Made by a program: the position numbers and the translations under genes. This document shows, one piece after another, positions 41,895 to 50,228 of a stretch of 64,000 nucleotides of DNA (the first letter of the stretch is position 1; every line of letters starts with the position of its first letter). Below the pieces are notes generated by a model. That model was given only the letters and a program-made list of their open reading frames with translations. It had not been told where the DNA came from and did not search any database. Source of the stretch: Bacillota bacterium (GTDB lineage Bacteria; Bacillota; Clostridia; Christensenellales; Aristaeellaceae); contig JAFADG010000058.1 of NCBI GenBank assembly GCA_023425025.1, positions 54,321 to 118,320 of the forward strand. The letters run 5' to 3'.

Positions 41895-42374
41895 TCACAG
41901 TTTCTTTCTCAATAAATCATATTCTGCACAGGGAGCCGGCTTGAATTCACTGTCAACGTCGCAGGGATCAACAGAAAGCGTCTTCACTTTTTCTGTAAAG
42001 CCTAATTTGTCATACAATCTTACATTGGCGATTTCTCCAGGTTCTACGCCTATTGTAGCATACGAAAAGCCCAAATCCGATAGCCTTTCCAATACTTTTC
42101 GCACAAGCTTTGTGCCCAGTCCTTTGCCACGCAATGCTTGGGCCACGCGAAAGGCACATAAATAGGCTGTGGTTTTCCCGTCTGCAAAGTCTTTGTCGTC
42201 CAATTCAAAGAAAGCATACAGTTCGCAAACCAACCGATCATCCATTTCAATTGTCCAGAATTCAGCCTGGTTGTTTCTGATTCTGTCTGCCATAAATTCA
42301 AATGTGTATTGCTTATACCACAAAGCCCGCATTTCTTCGGCGGTGCCCTGTCTTATGTGCATCAATGTGCTCAT
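41895..42374 (-). CDS. GNAT family N-acetyltransferase
   Basis: 159 residues with an AcCoA-binding block AYLCAFRVAQALRGKGLGTKLVRKVLE and the following YATIGVEPGEIANVRLYDKLGF, a RimI-like arrangement. It overlaps the start of its upstream neighbour (42371) by four bases, so the two are translationally coupled. Substrate unknown. Confidence 0.87.
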   Translation of the reverse strand: MSTLMHIRQGTAEEMRALWYKQYTFEFMADRIRNNQAEFWTIEMDDRLVCELYAFFELDDKDFADGKTTAYLCAFRVAQALRGKGLGTKLVRKVLERLSDLGFSYATIGVEPGEIANVRLYDKLGFTEKVKTLSVDPCDVDSEFKPAPCAEYDLLRKKL

Positions 42375-43045
42375 AGGTATCCTTTCTTCAGCATCTGTAC
42401 GATTTTGTCAGCGCATTCCTCCACAAACCGGTCCATCTCTTCTTCCTTCAAATAGGTGTATTCCCTTTGCACGTTCTCCCTTCCGCCGCGATAAAAGCCC
42501 ACGATGTATTCCCGCCTGTTGTCAAAAGCATCCGTACTGAAAAAATCCATATAGCCATTGCGGAATCCAACAGCGCTTGCGTAAAGGGCAAAGGCCCTGA
42601 AATCCGGATTCTTTTTAAGATACAAAAAGTCCAGGTCGTACCAATCCTTCTTCAGTGCCGCCATCCAGGCTTCCCTGTCCGTATCATACAGGGTGCGGAA
42701 CCTGCCGATGCACGGGCGGGCAATTCCGTCGGCCCACATCACATCCGTCATCAAATGCGTCAGATAGCCCAAGTAAAAAGAGGCTTGCTCCTTGTTGTAT
42801 GTTCTTCGCTGCTCCGCGGAAAAATAGCGCTCCACATATTCCTGGAGGTGTATATCCTTTAACCCATCGGCATCGGTGGTTTTAAAGTGGGATATATCGC
42901 CGCTGGGCGTAAACGCGGACCAATCCCCATTGGGTATGCCGCTGTCCGGGGCAATATTCCCAACCGTGAACGCTATGGGAGAAATATCCGGTATGCTGTC
43001 CAGCAGTTTGTCTGTCACGCGAAGATGCACGATCCAGGTCGCCAT
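42371..43045 (-). CDS. Zinc-dependent phospholipase C-like protein
   Basis: 224 residues with the metal-ligand layout of the zinc-dependent phospholipase C / S1-P1 nuclease-like family: ATWIVHLRVTDKLL, FTVGNIAPDSGIPNGDW, ISHFKT and YLGYLTHLMTDVMWADGI (HxxxD). No signal peptide, so it is probably cytoplasmic, as in many clostridial relatives of unknown role. GGGAGG precedes the ATG. It forms the right border of the accessory region. Confidence 0.82.
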   Translation of the reverse strand: MATWIVHLRVTDKLLDSIPDISPIAFTVGNIAPDSGIPNGDWSAFTPSGDISHFKTTDADGLKDIHLQEYVERYFSAEQRRTYNKEQASFYLGYLTHLMTDVMWADGIARPCIGRFRTLYDTDREAWMAALKKDWYDLDFLYLKKNPDFRAFALYASAVGFRNGYMDFFSTDAFDNRREYIVGFYRGGRENVQREYTYLKEEEMDRFVEECADKIVQMLKKGYL

Positions 43046-43152
43046 CCAAATCCTCCCTTTTTAACGCAGCAGCACCGGGTGCTGTTTGTCCTGCAAGGTA
43101 GATTATATAGCAAAATAAGGAATATATCCATGAGAATACAGAAACATTGCAT

Positions 43153-43180
43153 ATCCCCGGAGCGCGTGCGCGCTCCGGGG
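43153..43180 (-). terminator. Hairpin after the ABC-2 operon
   Basis: CCCGGAGCGCG/CGCGCTCCGGG inverted repeat about 10 bases past the ATPase gene stop. The U tract is weak, so termination is only likely. Confidence 0.45.
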
Positions 43181-43189
43181 ACCATTCCG

Positions 43190-44200
43190 TTACGCCGTTT
43201 CCTTCTTCCATTCCAGATACAGCGAGGCCACCACTTCCTCGATAGGCGCTTTGCGCATCTCCAGATCGGTGATGCCTGGCGTGCCCGCCAGCGTCTTGAG
43301 CACCTCGGAAAAGTTCGCGTCCGCCTGCTGGAAGGCGTATTCGTGCACGCCCTCATGGGTGGATATCCATTCCATGCCCGGCCACTGGGGCGGCGCTTCC
43401 GGCCCGGTAACCAGCAGGCGGCTGAACCCGCCCTGCACGCGGCGCAGCGCCTGAAAATCGCCGTCGAAGGCAATTTTGCCGTTGGACAGGAGGATGATCC
43501 GCTGGGCCATGGCCTCCAGGTCGTCCATGTCGTGGCTGGTGACAATCACCGTGGTGCCCTTTTCCCGGTTCACCTTCTTCAAAAAGTCGATCATCTGCCG
43601 CTTGACCAGCACATCCAGGCCCAGGGTCGGTTCATCCAGAAACAGCACCTCGGGATCATGGAGCAGCAGCATGCCAAGGTCCGCCCGCATCCGCTGCCCC
43701 AGGCTCAATTCCCGGGCGAAGGTATGCAGCAGCTCCTTCAGGTCCAGCAGCTCCGTCACCAGGGCAAGATTCCGCTGATAAACGTCCTCAGGAATATTCC
43801 ATACGTTCTTTTTCCATTCGTAACTGGTAATGACAGGGTGATCCCACCACAGCTCCGTGCGCTGACCGAATAGTACGCCGATGCGCCGCATCAGCGCCAC
43901 CCGCTCCCTGGCCGGCGACATGTCAAGCACCGACACACGGCCCAGGGTCGGCTGCAGTATGCCGGAGAGGATTTTGATGGTGGTGCTTTTGCCGGCGCCG
44001 TTAGCCCCGGCATACGCCACAAACTCGCCCTTTTTCACCTGCAGGGAAAGGTCGTCCAGGGCCTTGACCACTTTTTTCTCCGGCCGGACAAGGTTCTTCA
44101 CAATATCCTTCCACCGGCCGGAGCGCTGCCACTGGGTATAGGTTTTGCTGACGTTAACGATGTCCAAAGCCAGAATATCTTGGCGAGCCGCCTGTTGCAT
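43190..44200 (-). CDS. ABC-2 transporter ATPase
   Basis: 336 residues: Walker A YAGANGAGKSTTI, an extended insert with QWQRSGRWKDIVKNL before it, signature ELSLGQRMRADLGMLLLHDP, Walker B VLFLDEPTLGLD and a C-terminal regulatory extension of about 100 residues. This subgroup (YbbL/NatA-like with long insert) works with the two DUF990-type permeases encoded just upstream. It overlaps the preceding permease gene by 47 bases. Exported substrate unknown. Confidence 0.9.
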   Translation of the reverse strand: MQQAARQDILALDIVNVSKTYTQWQRSGRWKDIVKNLVRPEKKVVKALDDLSLQVKKGEFVAYAGANGAGKSTTIKILSGILQPTLGRVSVLDMSPARERVALMRRIGVLFGQRTELWWDHPVITSYEWKKNVWNIPEDVYQRNLALVTELLDLKELLHTFARELSLGQRMRADLGMLLLHDPEVLFLDEPTLGLDVLVKRQMIDFLKKVNREKGTTVIVTSHDMDDLEAMAQRIILLSNGKIAFDGDFQALRRVQGGFSRLLVTGPEAPPQWPGMEWISTHEGVHEYAFQQADANFSEVLKTLAGTPGITDLEMRKAPIEEVVASLYLEWKKETA

Positions 44201-44996
44201 AATGCTTCATTCCTTTCCGAAATACGAGTACGGCCATCAGGCCGAATGCGGAGGCTATCATAAAAGTCCATACCGGAACCATGGGCGCCTGACTGCCGCC
44301 CAACAGCCACAGGCTGGGAAACCAGCCGGCGATGCCTACAGGCAGCACCGAGCAGAACACCGCTTGCCAACCCATTCCTATTCCCCCCAGGGGATAGCGC
44401 TTTAATGTACCAAACATTTCATGCACCAGCGAGGCGGATTCCTCCGCGGCCACCGGCGCCCAGAAGGCGATGCAGGATACCAGGTACACGCAGGCCAGAA
44501 ACACAATAACGGAAGCGAACACGCTCAGGAGCAGCATCACGATGAAGCCAAGGGTGACGGCCAGCTTTAACCGGCCCAGCGCGTATACCGTAAAGCCGAT
44601 GCCGCAAAGGAGGATGCTCGACCCGGATATGGGCGAAAACCCGCCGGTCACAAGCTGCATCCACAGTGGAACCGGCTGTATCATGCAATGGTCCATTTGC
44701 CCTCGGCCGATGGTGCGGCTGACCTGCCCCGCGTTGTAGCCGATGAAGAAGAGGGAAAACACCCCGTCCCCCAGCATGGTATACCCCAGCATGAACAGAA
44801 GCTGATCCTGCGTCAGGCCGCCGATACCGCCAAACCGGCCGGCCAGCACGAATACGCCGGCCATGGCCGCCCCCGCGCTGATCACATCCGTGACGATCTG
44901 CAAAAGACAATACTTGGTATCCCGCAGAAACCACATCAGGTCCATTTTGCCATAAGTGCGAAACAAACGGAAAAGCTGTTTGCATTTAGCCGCCAT
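44154..44996 (-). CDS. ABC-2 family permease (second)
   Basis: 280 residues, six membrane helices, with the family features LMWFLRDTKYCLLQI, GYTMLGDGVFSLFFIGYN, GRGQMDHCMIQPVPLWMQL and late GMGWQAVFCSVLPVGIAGWFP. It pairs with the other permease to form the channel. GGAAAGGATG ahead of the ATG lies within the upstream gene. Confidence 0.87.
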   Translation of the reverse strand: MAAKCKQLFRLFRTYGKMDLMWFLRDTKYCLLQIVTDVISAGAAMAGVFVLAGRFGGIGGLTQDQLLFMLGYTMLGDGVFSLFFIGYNAGQVSRTIGRGQMDHCMIQPVPLWMQLVTGGFSPISGSSILLCGIGFTVYALGRLKLAVTLGFIVMLLLSVFASVIVFLACVYLVSCIAFWAPVAAEESASLVHEMFGTLKRYPLGGIGMGWQAVFCSVLPVGIAGWFPSLWLLGGSQAPMVPVWTFMIASAFGLMAVLVFRKGMKHYATGGSPRYSGFGHR

Positions 44997-45798
44997 AGGA
45001 AATCATCCTTTCCTCGCTTTTTTTGAAAATAACCAAAGCCAGAGGCCATAATACGACGTTCCAGGCCACCTGCAGCAAAATCAACCGCAGCGGGTCCCCC
45101 AGCCCCACATACAGCGTAAGCGGCGCGTGGGCGATGGAGCCCATGGGCAAATACGCAAGTATCGCCGCAATCGGCGCCGGCATCAGGGAAAAGGGGATCA
45201 GTGCGCCGGATAACAGGGCAAACAGCGCCTCCCGCACGTGGGTCACCGCCCAACAGCCGTTTTTCATGCGCATGGCCAGGGAGGCGAACAAAAAGTCCAG
45301 CGCAAACCCCAGCGAACTGCTTAGCGCAAGGCTTGCAAGGGCCATCAGCCCGGATGCAAGGCTATGCGGCAGCGGGTTGATTTGAAGCAGGGGCGATAAC
45401 AGCCACAGGGGCAACCCGTACAGAAAGAATACCGGCACCCACCACCGGCCGATGGTTTCCGCCGTCAAGCTCTGCAAAACCGGCAGCGGCCTTGTATATC
45501 TGCCAATGATGGAGCCTTCCCACAGCGCGGAGGTGGCGGGGGTAATGATATCCAGCTCCTGGCGCAGCACCGATGCCATCAGGGTATAGGTCATCAACTG
45601 CGAAAGATCCATGCCGCCAAGGTCGGCCCCGCCGGCCGCCAGCGAGCGCCAGATCAGCGTCAGCATCAAAAACTGCATAAAGCGCAGCGCGTATTCGCCC
45701 AGCAGCTGAAACAGGCTGCCGTCAAACACTTGCCGGGCGGAAAGCCCCGCCACAGCGCGCAGGCCTTTCAAAAATGACGGCCTTTTATTGTCTTGCAT
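44986..45798 (-). CDS. ABC-2 family permease (first)
   Basis: 270 residues with six helices; FMQFLMLTLIWRSLA, YTLMASVLRQEL, GSIIGRYTRPLPVL and ALLSGALIPFSLMPAPIAAIL are typical. The ATG at 45798 is used for its TAGGAGC site; an upstream in-frame start would translate through the terminator hairpin. The gene order permease-permease-ATPase reverses the usual order. Confidence 0.87.
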   Translation of the reverse strand: MQDNKRPSFLKGLRAVAGLSARQVFDGSLFQLLGEYALRFMQFLMLTLIWRSLAAGGADLGGMDLSQLMTYTLMASVLRQELDIITPATSALWEGSIIGRYTRPLPVLQSLTAETIGRWWVPVFFLYGLPLWLLSPLLQINPLPHSLASGLMALASLALSSSLGFALDFLFASLAMRMKNGCWAVTHVREALFALLSGALIPFSLMPAPIAAILAYLPMGSIAHAPLTLYVGLGDPLRLILLQVAWNVVLWPLALVIFKKSEERMISYGG

Positions 45799-45827
45799 AA
45801 AAATTGCTCCTATCTTTTTGGGCATGA

Positions 45828-45860
45828 AAAAACCGGGGCGGCGGCAGCCGCTCCCGGTAT
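45828..45860 (-). terminator. Terminator/attenuator between small ORF and ABC-2 operon
   Basis: Minus-strand ACCGGG/CCCGGT stem with inner GCGGC/GCCGC pairs, followed by TTTTTT. Only about 30 bases separate it from the first permease start, leaving no room for another promoter, so the transporter genes must rely on read-through. Confidence 0.75.
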
Positions 45861-45882
45861 ACAAGCATATCAGACCCTTCCG

Positions 45883-46050
45883 CTATTTCAGCGAAACAGG
45901 GTAAGTGCCGTCAGGGAAGCGCAATTCCGGCCGCAAATGGGCATACAAATGCACGGGCAACGCGAAAAAACCTGTTTGAACTGCCACTTCCCCGATATTC
46001 TGCCAAATGGCGGAATGCTTCATTTCTTCAATTCGAGCCATACGGGTCAT
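45883..46050 (-). CDS. Small ORF (55 residues), possible leader of the ABC-2 operon
   Basis: The ORF begins MTRMARIEEMKHSAIWQNIG, with a central AVQTGFFALPVHLYAHLRPE, after a perfect AAGGAGGTGAAG and a consensus promoter. It ends 23 bases before a terminator. Its length is similar to the BmrB leader that controls the BmrCD drug exporter, so ribosome stalling control is one reading; a short independent protein is the other. No family recognised. Confidence 0.6.
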   Translation of the reverse strand: MTRMARIEEMKHSAIWQNIGEVAVQTGFFALPVHLYAHLRPELRFPDGTYPVSLK

Positions 46051-46095
46051 GCGCTTCACCTCCTTACACAATTGCTTGGATTATTTCCACGTGTT

Positions 46096-46124
46096 ACTAT
46101 ATCATCACACCCAAATGCTGTCAA
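46096..46124 (-). promoter_or_regulatory. Promoter of the small ORF / ABC-2 operon
   Basis: TTGACA and TATAGT with 17 bases between them, about 45 bases before the small ORF. It diverges from the MerR promoter. Confidence 0.85.
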
Positions 46125-46169
46125 GCACCGGCTGCTGCATATTTTTTGAAATTTTCTTGAAAAAGGCGC

Positions 46170-46200
46170 TTGCGCTTGACGCGGCGTCAAGTGATACAAT
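46170..46200 (+). promoter_or_regulatory. MerR-type promoter and operator
   Basis: TTGCGC and TACAAT are 19 bases apart, and the spacer region contains the perfect dyad CTTGACG-CGG-CGTCAAG (46175-46191). A long spacer with a dyad inside is the hallmark of promoters that MerR regulators twist into an active form. It precedes the merR-type gene itself, so autoregulation is expected. Confidence 0.8.
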
Positions 46201-46239
46201 GATCGTGAGATATCTCAAAAGACCACTCAGGAGGACACT

Positions 46240-47154
46240 ATGGACCACTTTGTTGCCATCAACAAACTGTCTGAGCAGCTTGGGCTGACGAGCCGGACGC
46301 TCAGGCACTGGGAGGCCGAAGGCCTGATCACAAGCCGGCGTGATATGGATTCCGGCTGGCGGAGCTATGACAGCCGGAATGTATTCTTCATCCGGGTAAC
46401 GGCCCTGCTTCGGGAATACGACATCTCCCTCAAGGATATCAAACGGATCCTGGACAGCGGCAAGTGCGAAACGCTGGAAAGCATCCTCCGCCGGTATCTT
46501 GACGAGCTGGACAAAACGCGCCTTTCCTACGCCGGCCTTGAAAAACGCCTGCGGTCGCTGCTTGGCACCATTGGAAGCCTTGGTCCGGAACTTACGGAAA
46601 ACAGCCTCGAGCTAATAGTCGCCGGCGTCCCCGCAAAAGGCGCCGGAGAAGAAAAAAAGGAGAAGGAAATCATGCTTCATGAAACCATCGGTACCCCCGC
46701 CGTCCGCTTTGTTACCCTGCCCGCCATGCGGGCAGCCGGCTATACCGCCGTCAGCCTTTCCCCGGAGGAGGAAGCGCAGAAAACCGTAATCGAGTGGGTA
46801 AAGGCCCGCCGCCTGGAGGGAACGGCCCGCTATTTCGGCAGCGATATGCCCCCCTATCCCAGCGGCGAGGGCAAGCCCTACGGCTATGGGATGCTGGCCA
46901 TCATCCCCGACGGCGTGGAAATAACCGCCCCGCTGAAGGAGACCACCGTACACGGCGGCTTGTACGCCGTGATGGAAAGCGGCGACGACATCGGCGGCTC
47001 CTGGAAAAAGCTGATGCAATACCTTCATGCCCACGACGAGTACACGCCGGATGCCTCCAGGCAGTGCTATGAGGAGCATGTCCGCGGCGACGCGCCCGAC
47101 GGCAGCGGCCGCGAGTACTTCCTGCGGCTGATGGAGCCGGTGAAAAGAAAATAA
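46240..47154 (+). CDS. MerR-family regulator with GyrI-like effector domain
   Basis: 304 residues: winged helix NKLSEQLGLTSRTLRHWEAEGLI, a coiled-coil region (about 80-120), and a C-terminal GyrI-like/BmrR-type ligand domain (ETIGTPAVRFVTLPAMRAAGY; YGYGMLAIIPDGVEIT; YTPDASRQCYEEHVRGDAPD). It would bind lipophilic or cationic drugs and activate its own promoter. The adjacent ABC-2 exporter is divergently transcribed from the same intergenic region and may be a co-target, but no second dyad is seen at that promoter. Confidence 0.9.
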   Translation: MDHFVAINKLSEQLGLTSRTLRHWEAEGLITSRRDMDSGWRSYDSRNVFFIRVTALLREYDISLKDIKRILDSGKCETLESILRRYLDELDKTRLSYAGLEKRLRSLLGTIGSLGPELTENSLELIVAGVPAKGAGEEKKEKEIMLHETIGTPAVRFVTLPAMRAAGYTAVSLSPEEEAQKTVIEWVKARRLEGTARYFGSDMPPYPSGEGKPYGYGMLAIIPDGVEITAPLKETTVHGGLYAVMESGDDIGGSWKKLMQYLHAHDEYTPDASRQCYEEHVRGDAPDGSGREYFLRLMEPVKRK

Positions 47155-47236
47155 GGCCGTGATGAAACGGCATTCCAGAGCCTTCCCCTCGAGGGGAAGC
47201 CTCTGCTTACTGACCGCCCCCCCTTCCGGGTAACGC

Positions 47237-47270
47237 GAACGCCCCTTCCCGCATGCGGGAGGGGGCGTTC
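47237..47270. terminator. Palindromic hairpin after the MerR gene
   Basis: GAACGCCCC...GGGGCGTTC enclosing CCCGC/GCGGG. A smaller CTTCCCC/GGGGAAG hairpin at 47182 precedes it. Neither has a long T run. Confidence 0.6.
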
Positions 47271-47311
47271 TGACGATCATATCAAAGAGTCCTATGCATC
47301 GGTTATAGCCA

Positions 47312-47587
47312 TTACTCGTGACGCGGCCTGCTTTTGATCACTTCAATGGCATTGAGCACCGTAATGATCACATCCGCCTGAAACTGCGTCCTCACCGCGT
47401 CGAATCTGGAATACACGTCTCCGCTGATGCTGACGATGTATCTGGGAGGAAGATTGTTCAAAGCCAACGCCATAATGTCGGCGCGGCAGCGTTCACAAGT
47501 GCACACACCCGCATCCAGAATATATTCATCCAGCTTGTCTTCCACCAATTCTTCCATCAGGTTTCGGGGAATCATTCTGGTTTCCAT
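47312..47587 (-). CDS. comFB: ComFB family late competence protein
   Basis: 91 residues with NLMEELVEDKLDEYI, a zinc-finger-like VCTCERCRADIMALALN and NLPPRYIVS, matching the ComFB family. Bacillus ComFB is encoded in the comF operon; its function is unclear. Here it stands alone. ATG 47587 follows AAAGGGG. Confidence 0.85.
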   Translation of the reverse strand: METRMIPRNLMEELVEDKLDEYILDAGVCTCERCRADIMALALNNLPPRYIVSISGDVYSRFDAVRTQFQADVIITVLNAIEVIKSRPRHE

Positions 47588-47687
47588 CACCTATCCCCTT
47601 TCCGGTTATCGGGAATTGGATCATCTTCTCACAAAACCAGAATCATTTTACTACATTTTCCATCATGTGTAAATGGTTTGTTAAAAA

Positions 47688-48050
47688 TTATGCATCTTCC
47701 TGTTGAAAAGGCAGGAGCATGCGGTTGTGCCCGTCATCCCACAACCGTTCCAGGTTATAATACGTCCGCTCTTCCTGGTGGAACAAATGCACCATAACCG
47801 TGCTGTAGTCCATAACAATCCAGCGGCCCTCGTTCTGCCCTTCCTTCCGGCGCAGAGCCACGCCGGCTTCCGCCAGCCGGTCATCCACTTCCTCCGCCAG
47901 GGCTTTAACCTGTATGGCAGACCGGCCGGTGGCGACCACCAAAAAATCTGTGAGGATCGTCAGGTGCCCCACCTCCAGCACCACGATGTCCCGCGCCTTC
48001 TTGTCATACAGTATGTCCGCAATTTTCCGGGCCAGTGTCCCTTCCGTCAT
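47688..48050 (-). CDS. rsfS: Ribosomal silencing factor RsfS
   Basis: 120 residues that bind ribosomal protein L14 and block subunit joining when nutrients are scarce. The family run DKKARDIVVLEVGHLTILTDF, ATGRSAIQVKALAEEVDD and GRWIVMDYSTVMVHLFHQE is complete. It overlaps the end of the nadD-yqeK gene by four bases, the usual clostridial nadD-yqeK-rsfS order. Confidence 0.96.
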   Translation of the reverse strand: MTEGTLARKIADILYDKKARDIVVLEVGHLTILTDFLVVATGRSAIQVKALAEEVDDRLAEAGVALRRKEGQNEGRWIVMDYSTVMVHLFHQEERTYYNLERLWDDGHNRMLLPFQQEDA

Positions 48051-49261
48051 ACGGTCTCCTCCTTGGTGTCAATCCCTTTATTTTTCAAACTCCGCAGCCA
48101 GTGCACCGTGCGCGCGGTGGCGGGGTGCGGCGCGTTCCCCTGCTCTTTTACGTAGCTTTCCGTCCGATCAAAGGAAAGCAGCAGCGCATCCGCAAGATCC
48201 GTTTGCGCCAGACGGCGGACCTCGTCAAGTCCTGGATAGTTTTCCCGGTCCGGCTCGATCTTATCCGCCAAGCATACGATCATATCCAGCCGCGACATGG
48301 GCACACTTCCCAGCGTGTGGTTTTCTATGGCCGAGAGCACCGCCTGATCCCGGACCCCGTATTCCAGCCTGGCCGCCTGGGCGCCGGCCACCGCGTGCAA
48401 AAGCGCCCCGGACGAAAAAATATCCTTATCGACCTTTATCCCCAGCTTTTTGATATACTCCTGCATCCGGCCCAAATCCATGCCCTTGGCGCAGTCGTGC
48501 AAGAGCCCGGCCAGGGCCGCCTTCTCCTCATCCTCCCCATGCAGCCTGGCCAGCCGCCTTGCCGCGTAAGCCACGCACAAGGTGTGGACAAAGCGCTTGA
48601 GGCCCATGGAGGAGGACAGTTTGTCCATTTGGGCCGCGAAGCCCGCGGGGCTGGCCGTGACGCCAAACAGGCCCATCACCCGGATGTACTCCATCACCGC
48701 GGGCAAAATCCCCTCCGGCTCTTCCCCATTTTGAAGCCGCCTTCGAATGGCCGTGGAGGATATGTCTCCGGCCTCGCCGCTCAAATAGGAATAGTCCGCC
48801 CCAAGCCTTTTCAGCTCGCTTGTAACCGCCGGGACATCCACGCCCTGCGCGGTCCCGGGCCTGGGGCACACCAGGAAACGGCACATTTGAAACACTTTCT
48901 CCGGGCTGCGCCAATGAATCAGGTCATAGAGCGTGTCTTCGCCGATAATGTAATAAAATAAAGCGTTTGGCATTTGGTTTTTCAGCATCATCAGCGTATC
49001 CACTGTATAAACCATGCCGTTTCTGTTCATTTCTATATCCGAGGGGATCAGCGCCGTTTCCCTGGCCAAGGCCATGCGCACCATACACATCCGCTGCGCG
49101 GCCTGCGCCAGGCCCTCGCGCTTGTGGGGCGGGTTTCCCGTCGGGATGAACAATACCTTGTCAAGCGCCGCTTCCCGCATGGCCATACGGGCCATCAGTA
49201 TATGCGCCTGATGGATGGGGTTGAACGACCCGCCCATCAGCCCAATCCGCTGCGTCTCCAA
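48047..49261 (-). CDS. nadD: Fused nicotinate-nucleotide adenylyltransferase (NadD) and HD hydrolase (YqeK)
   Basis: A 404-residue fusion. Residues 1-195 are NadD, with the GLMGGSFNPIHQAHILMA nucleotidyl motif and the ISSTAIRRRLQNG late motif (NAD synthesis). Residues about 215-390 are a YqeK-like HD domain with HTLCVAYAARRLA, LLHDCAKGM and AIENHTLGS, the type that hydrolyses Ap4A. The TTG at 49261, seven bases after GAGAGGAGG, gives the normal NadD start; longer starts have no support. In Bacillus these are two adjacent genes. Confidence 0.9.
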   Translation of the reverse strand: METQRIGLMGGSFNPIHQAHILMARMAMREAALDKVLFIPTGNPPHKREGLAQAAQRMCMVRMALARETALIPSDIEMNRNGMVYTVDTLMMLKNQMPNALFYYIIGEDTLYDLIHWRSPEKVFQMCRFLVCPRPGTAQGVDVPAVTSELKRLGADYSYLSGEAGDISSTAIRRRLQNGEEPEGILPAVMEYIRVMGLFGVTASPAGFAAQMDKLSSSMGLKRFVHTLCVAYAARRLARLHGEDEEKAALAGLLHDCAKGMDLGRMQEYIKKLGIKVDKDIFSSGALLHAVAGAQAARLEYGVRDQAVLSAIENHTLGSVPMSRLDMIVCLADKIEPDRENYPGLDEVRRLAQTDLADALLLSFDRTESYVKEQGNAPHPATARTVHWLRSLKNKGIDTKEETV

Positions 49262-49379
49262 CCAAGCGCCTCCTCTCCATCCCATTATACCCCATGGGAG
49301 CCGGATGGAAAAGGTCCGCGGGCTAGAAAATGCGTCATTTGCCCGATTCGTTGCAAACGCGACAGAAATGGAGGCTGCC

Positions 49380-50210
49380 ATGCAGCAATACCTGGAAAAA
49401 ACACGGCTGGGCGGAACGCTGGATTCCATTGGCCTTCGCCTGCTGATACTCATCTGCTGCGTGCTTTGGTTCGTATTCCTCTGGGGCGTGACCCTGGCCG
49501 CACTGTTCGCGGGCATCGCCTTTTACATGCTGGTAAGCCTGGCCATCCGCCTGGGAAAGAGAAAAACGGTGGCCCGGCGGGAGGAAGCGCTGCGCCAGCG
49601 CATCGGCGGTGAAATGGCGCTGGAAGCCCTGCCCCTGACCCCTCCCCGGCAGGCCCATTTTCAGGCGGCGCTGTGGCTGACCCTGGCCCACCCGCTGCGT
49701 CTGGAGCGGATCACGGAGGAGGGGGTGCTTTGCCGGCTGGAAAACGACACTGTGCTTGTCCGCTGCATCAATTTGCATCCGTCCGTACAAATCTCCGCCC
49801 AGGATATCATCGAGGCGCAGCGCGCGGCCCTTCATCACAACGCCGACCGCTGCGTGCTGTGCACGGCATCGACTTTGAACAACGCCGCCCGCGCCCAGCT
49901 GGGCCTGGCGGAACCGCCGGTCAAAATCGTGGGCAAGGAACGGCTGGCCCGCCTGGCGGGCGCGGCCGCCCCGGTGACGGATGATCAGTTGGTCGCCCTT
50001 GGCGCGCGAAAAAGACGCCATGTGGGCATCGGTGTTTGGCTGAACCACATTCTGGCGCCCCACCGGTCCCGCAGGTATTTCTGGTATGGCATCGGCCTTT
50101 TGCTGCTTTACCTGATCACGCGGCTTCCCTACTACCCCGTGCCGGCGGTGCTGTGCCTGAGCCTGGCCTTGCTGAGCAAGATTCGGCGCGCCAAGGAAGA
50201 CACGATTTAA
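49380..50210 (+). CDS. Membrane protein with Mrr-like endonuclease fold
   Basis: 276 residues: two close N-terminal helices (about 20-60), a cytoplasmic domain ERITEEGVLCRLENDTVLVRC ... SAQDIIEAQRAALHHNADRCVLCTASTLNNAAR that recalls the restriction endonuclease type IV (Mrr) fold, and two C-terminal helices. Catalytic residues are only partly recognisable, so nuclease activity is uncertain. The ATG at 49380 is used because GGAGG precedes it; ATG 49368 has none. Confidence 0.7.
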   Translation: MQQYLEKTRLGGTLDSIGLRLLILICCVLWFVFLWGVTLAALFAGIAFYMLVSLAIRLGKRKTVARREEALRQRIGGEMALEALPLTPPRQAHFQAALWLTLAHPLRLERITEEGVLCRLENDTVLVRCINLHPSVQISAQDIIEAQRAALHHNADRCVLCTASTLNNAARAQLGLAEPPVKIVGKERLARLAGAAAPVTDDQLVALGARKRRHVGIGVWLNHILAPHRSRRYFWYGIGLLLLYLITRLPYYPVPAVLCLSLALLSKIRRAKEDTI

Positions 50211-50228
50211 GCCATTGGCAGCCTTTTC

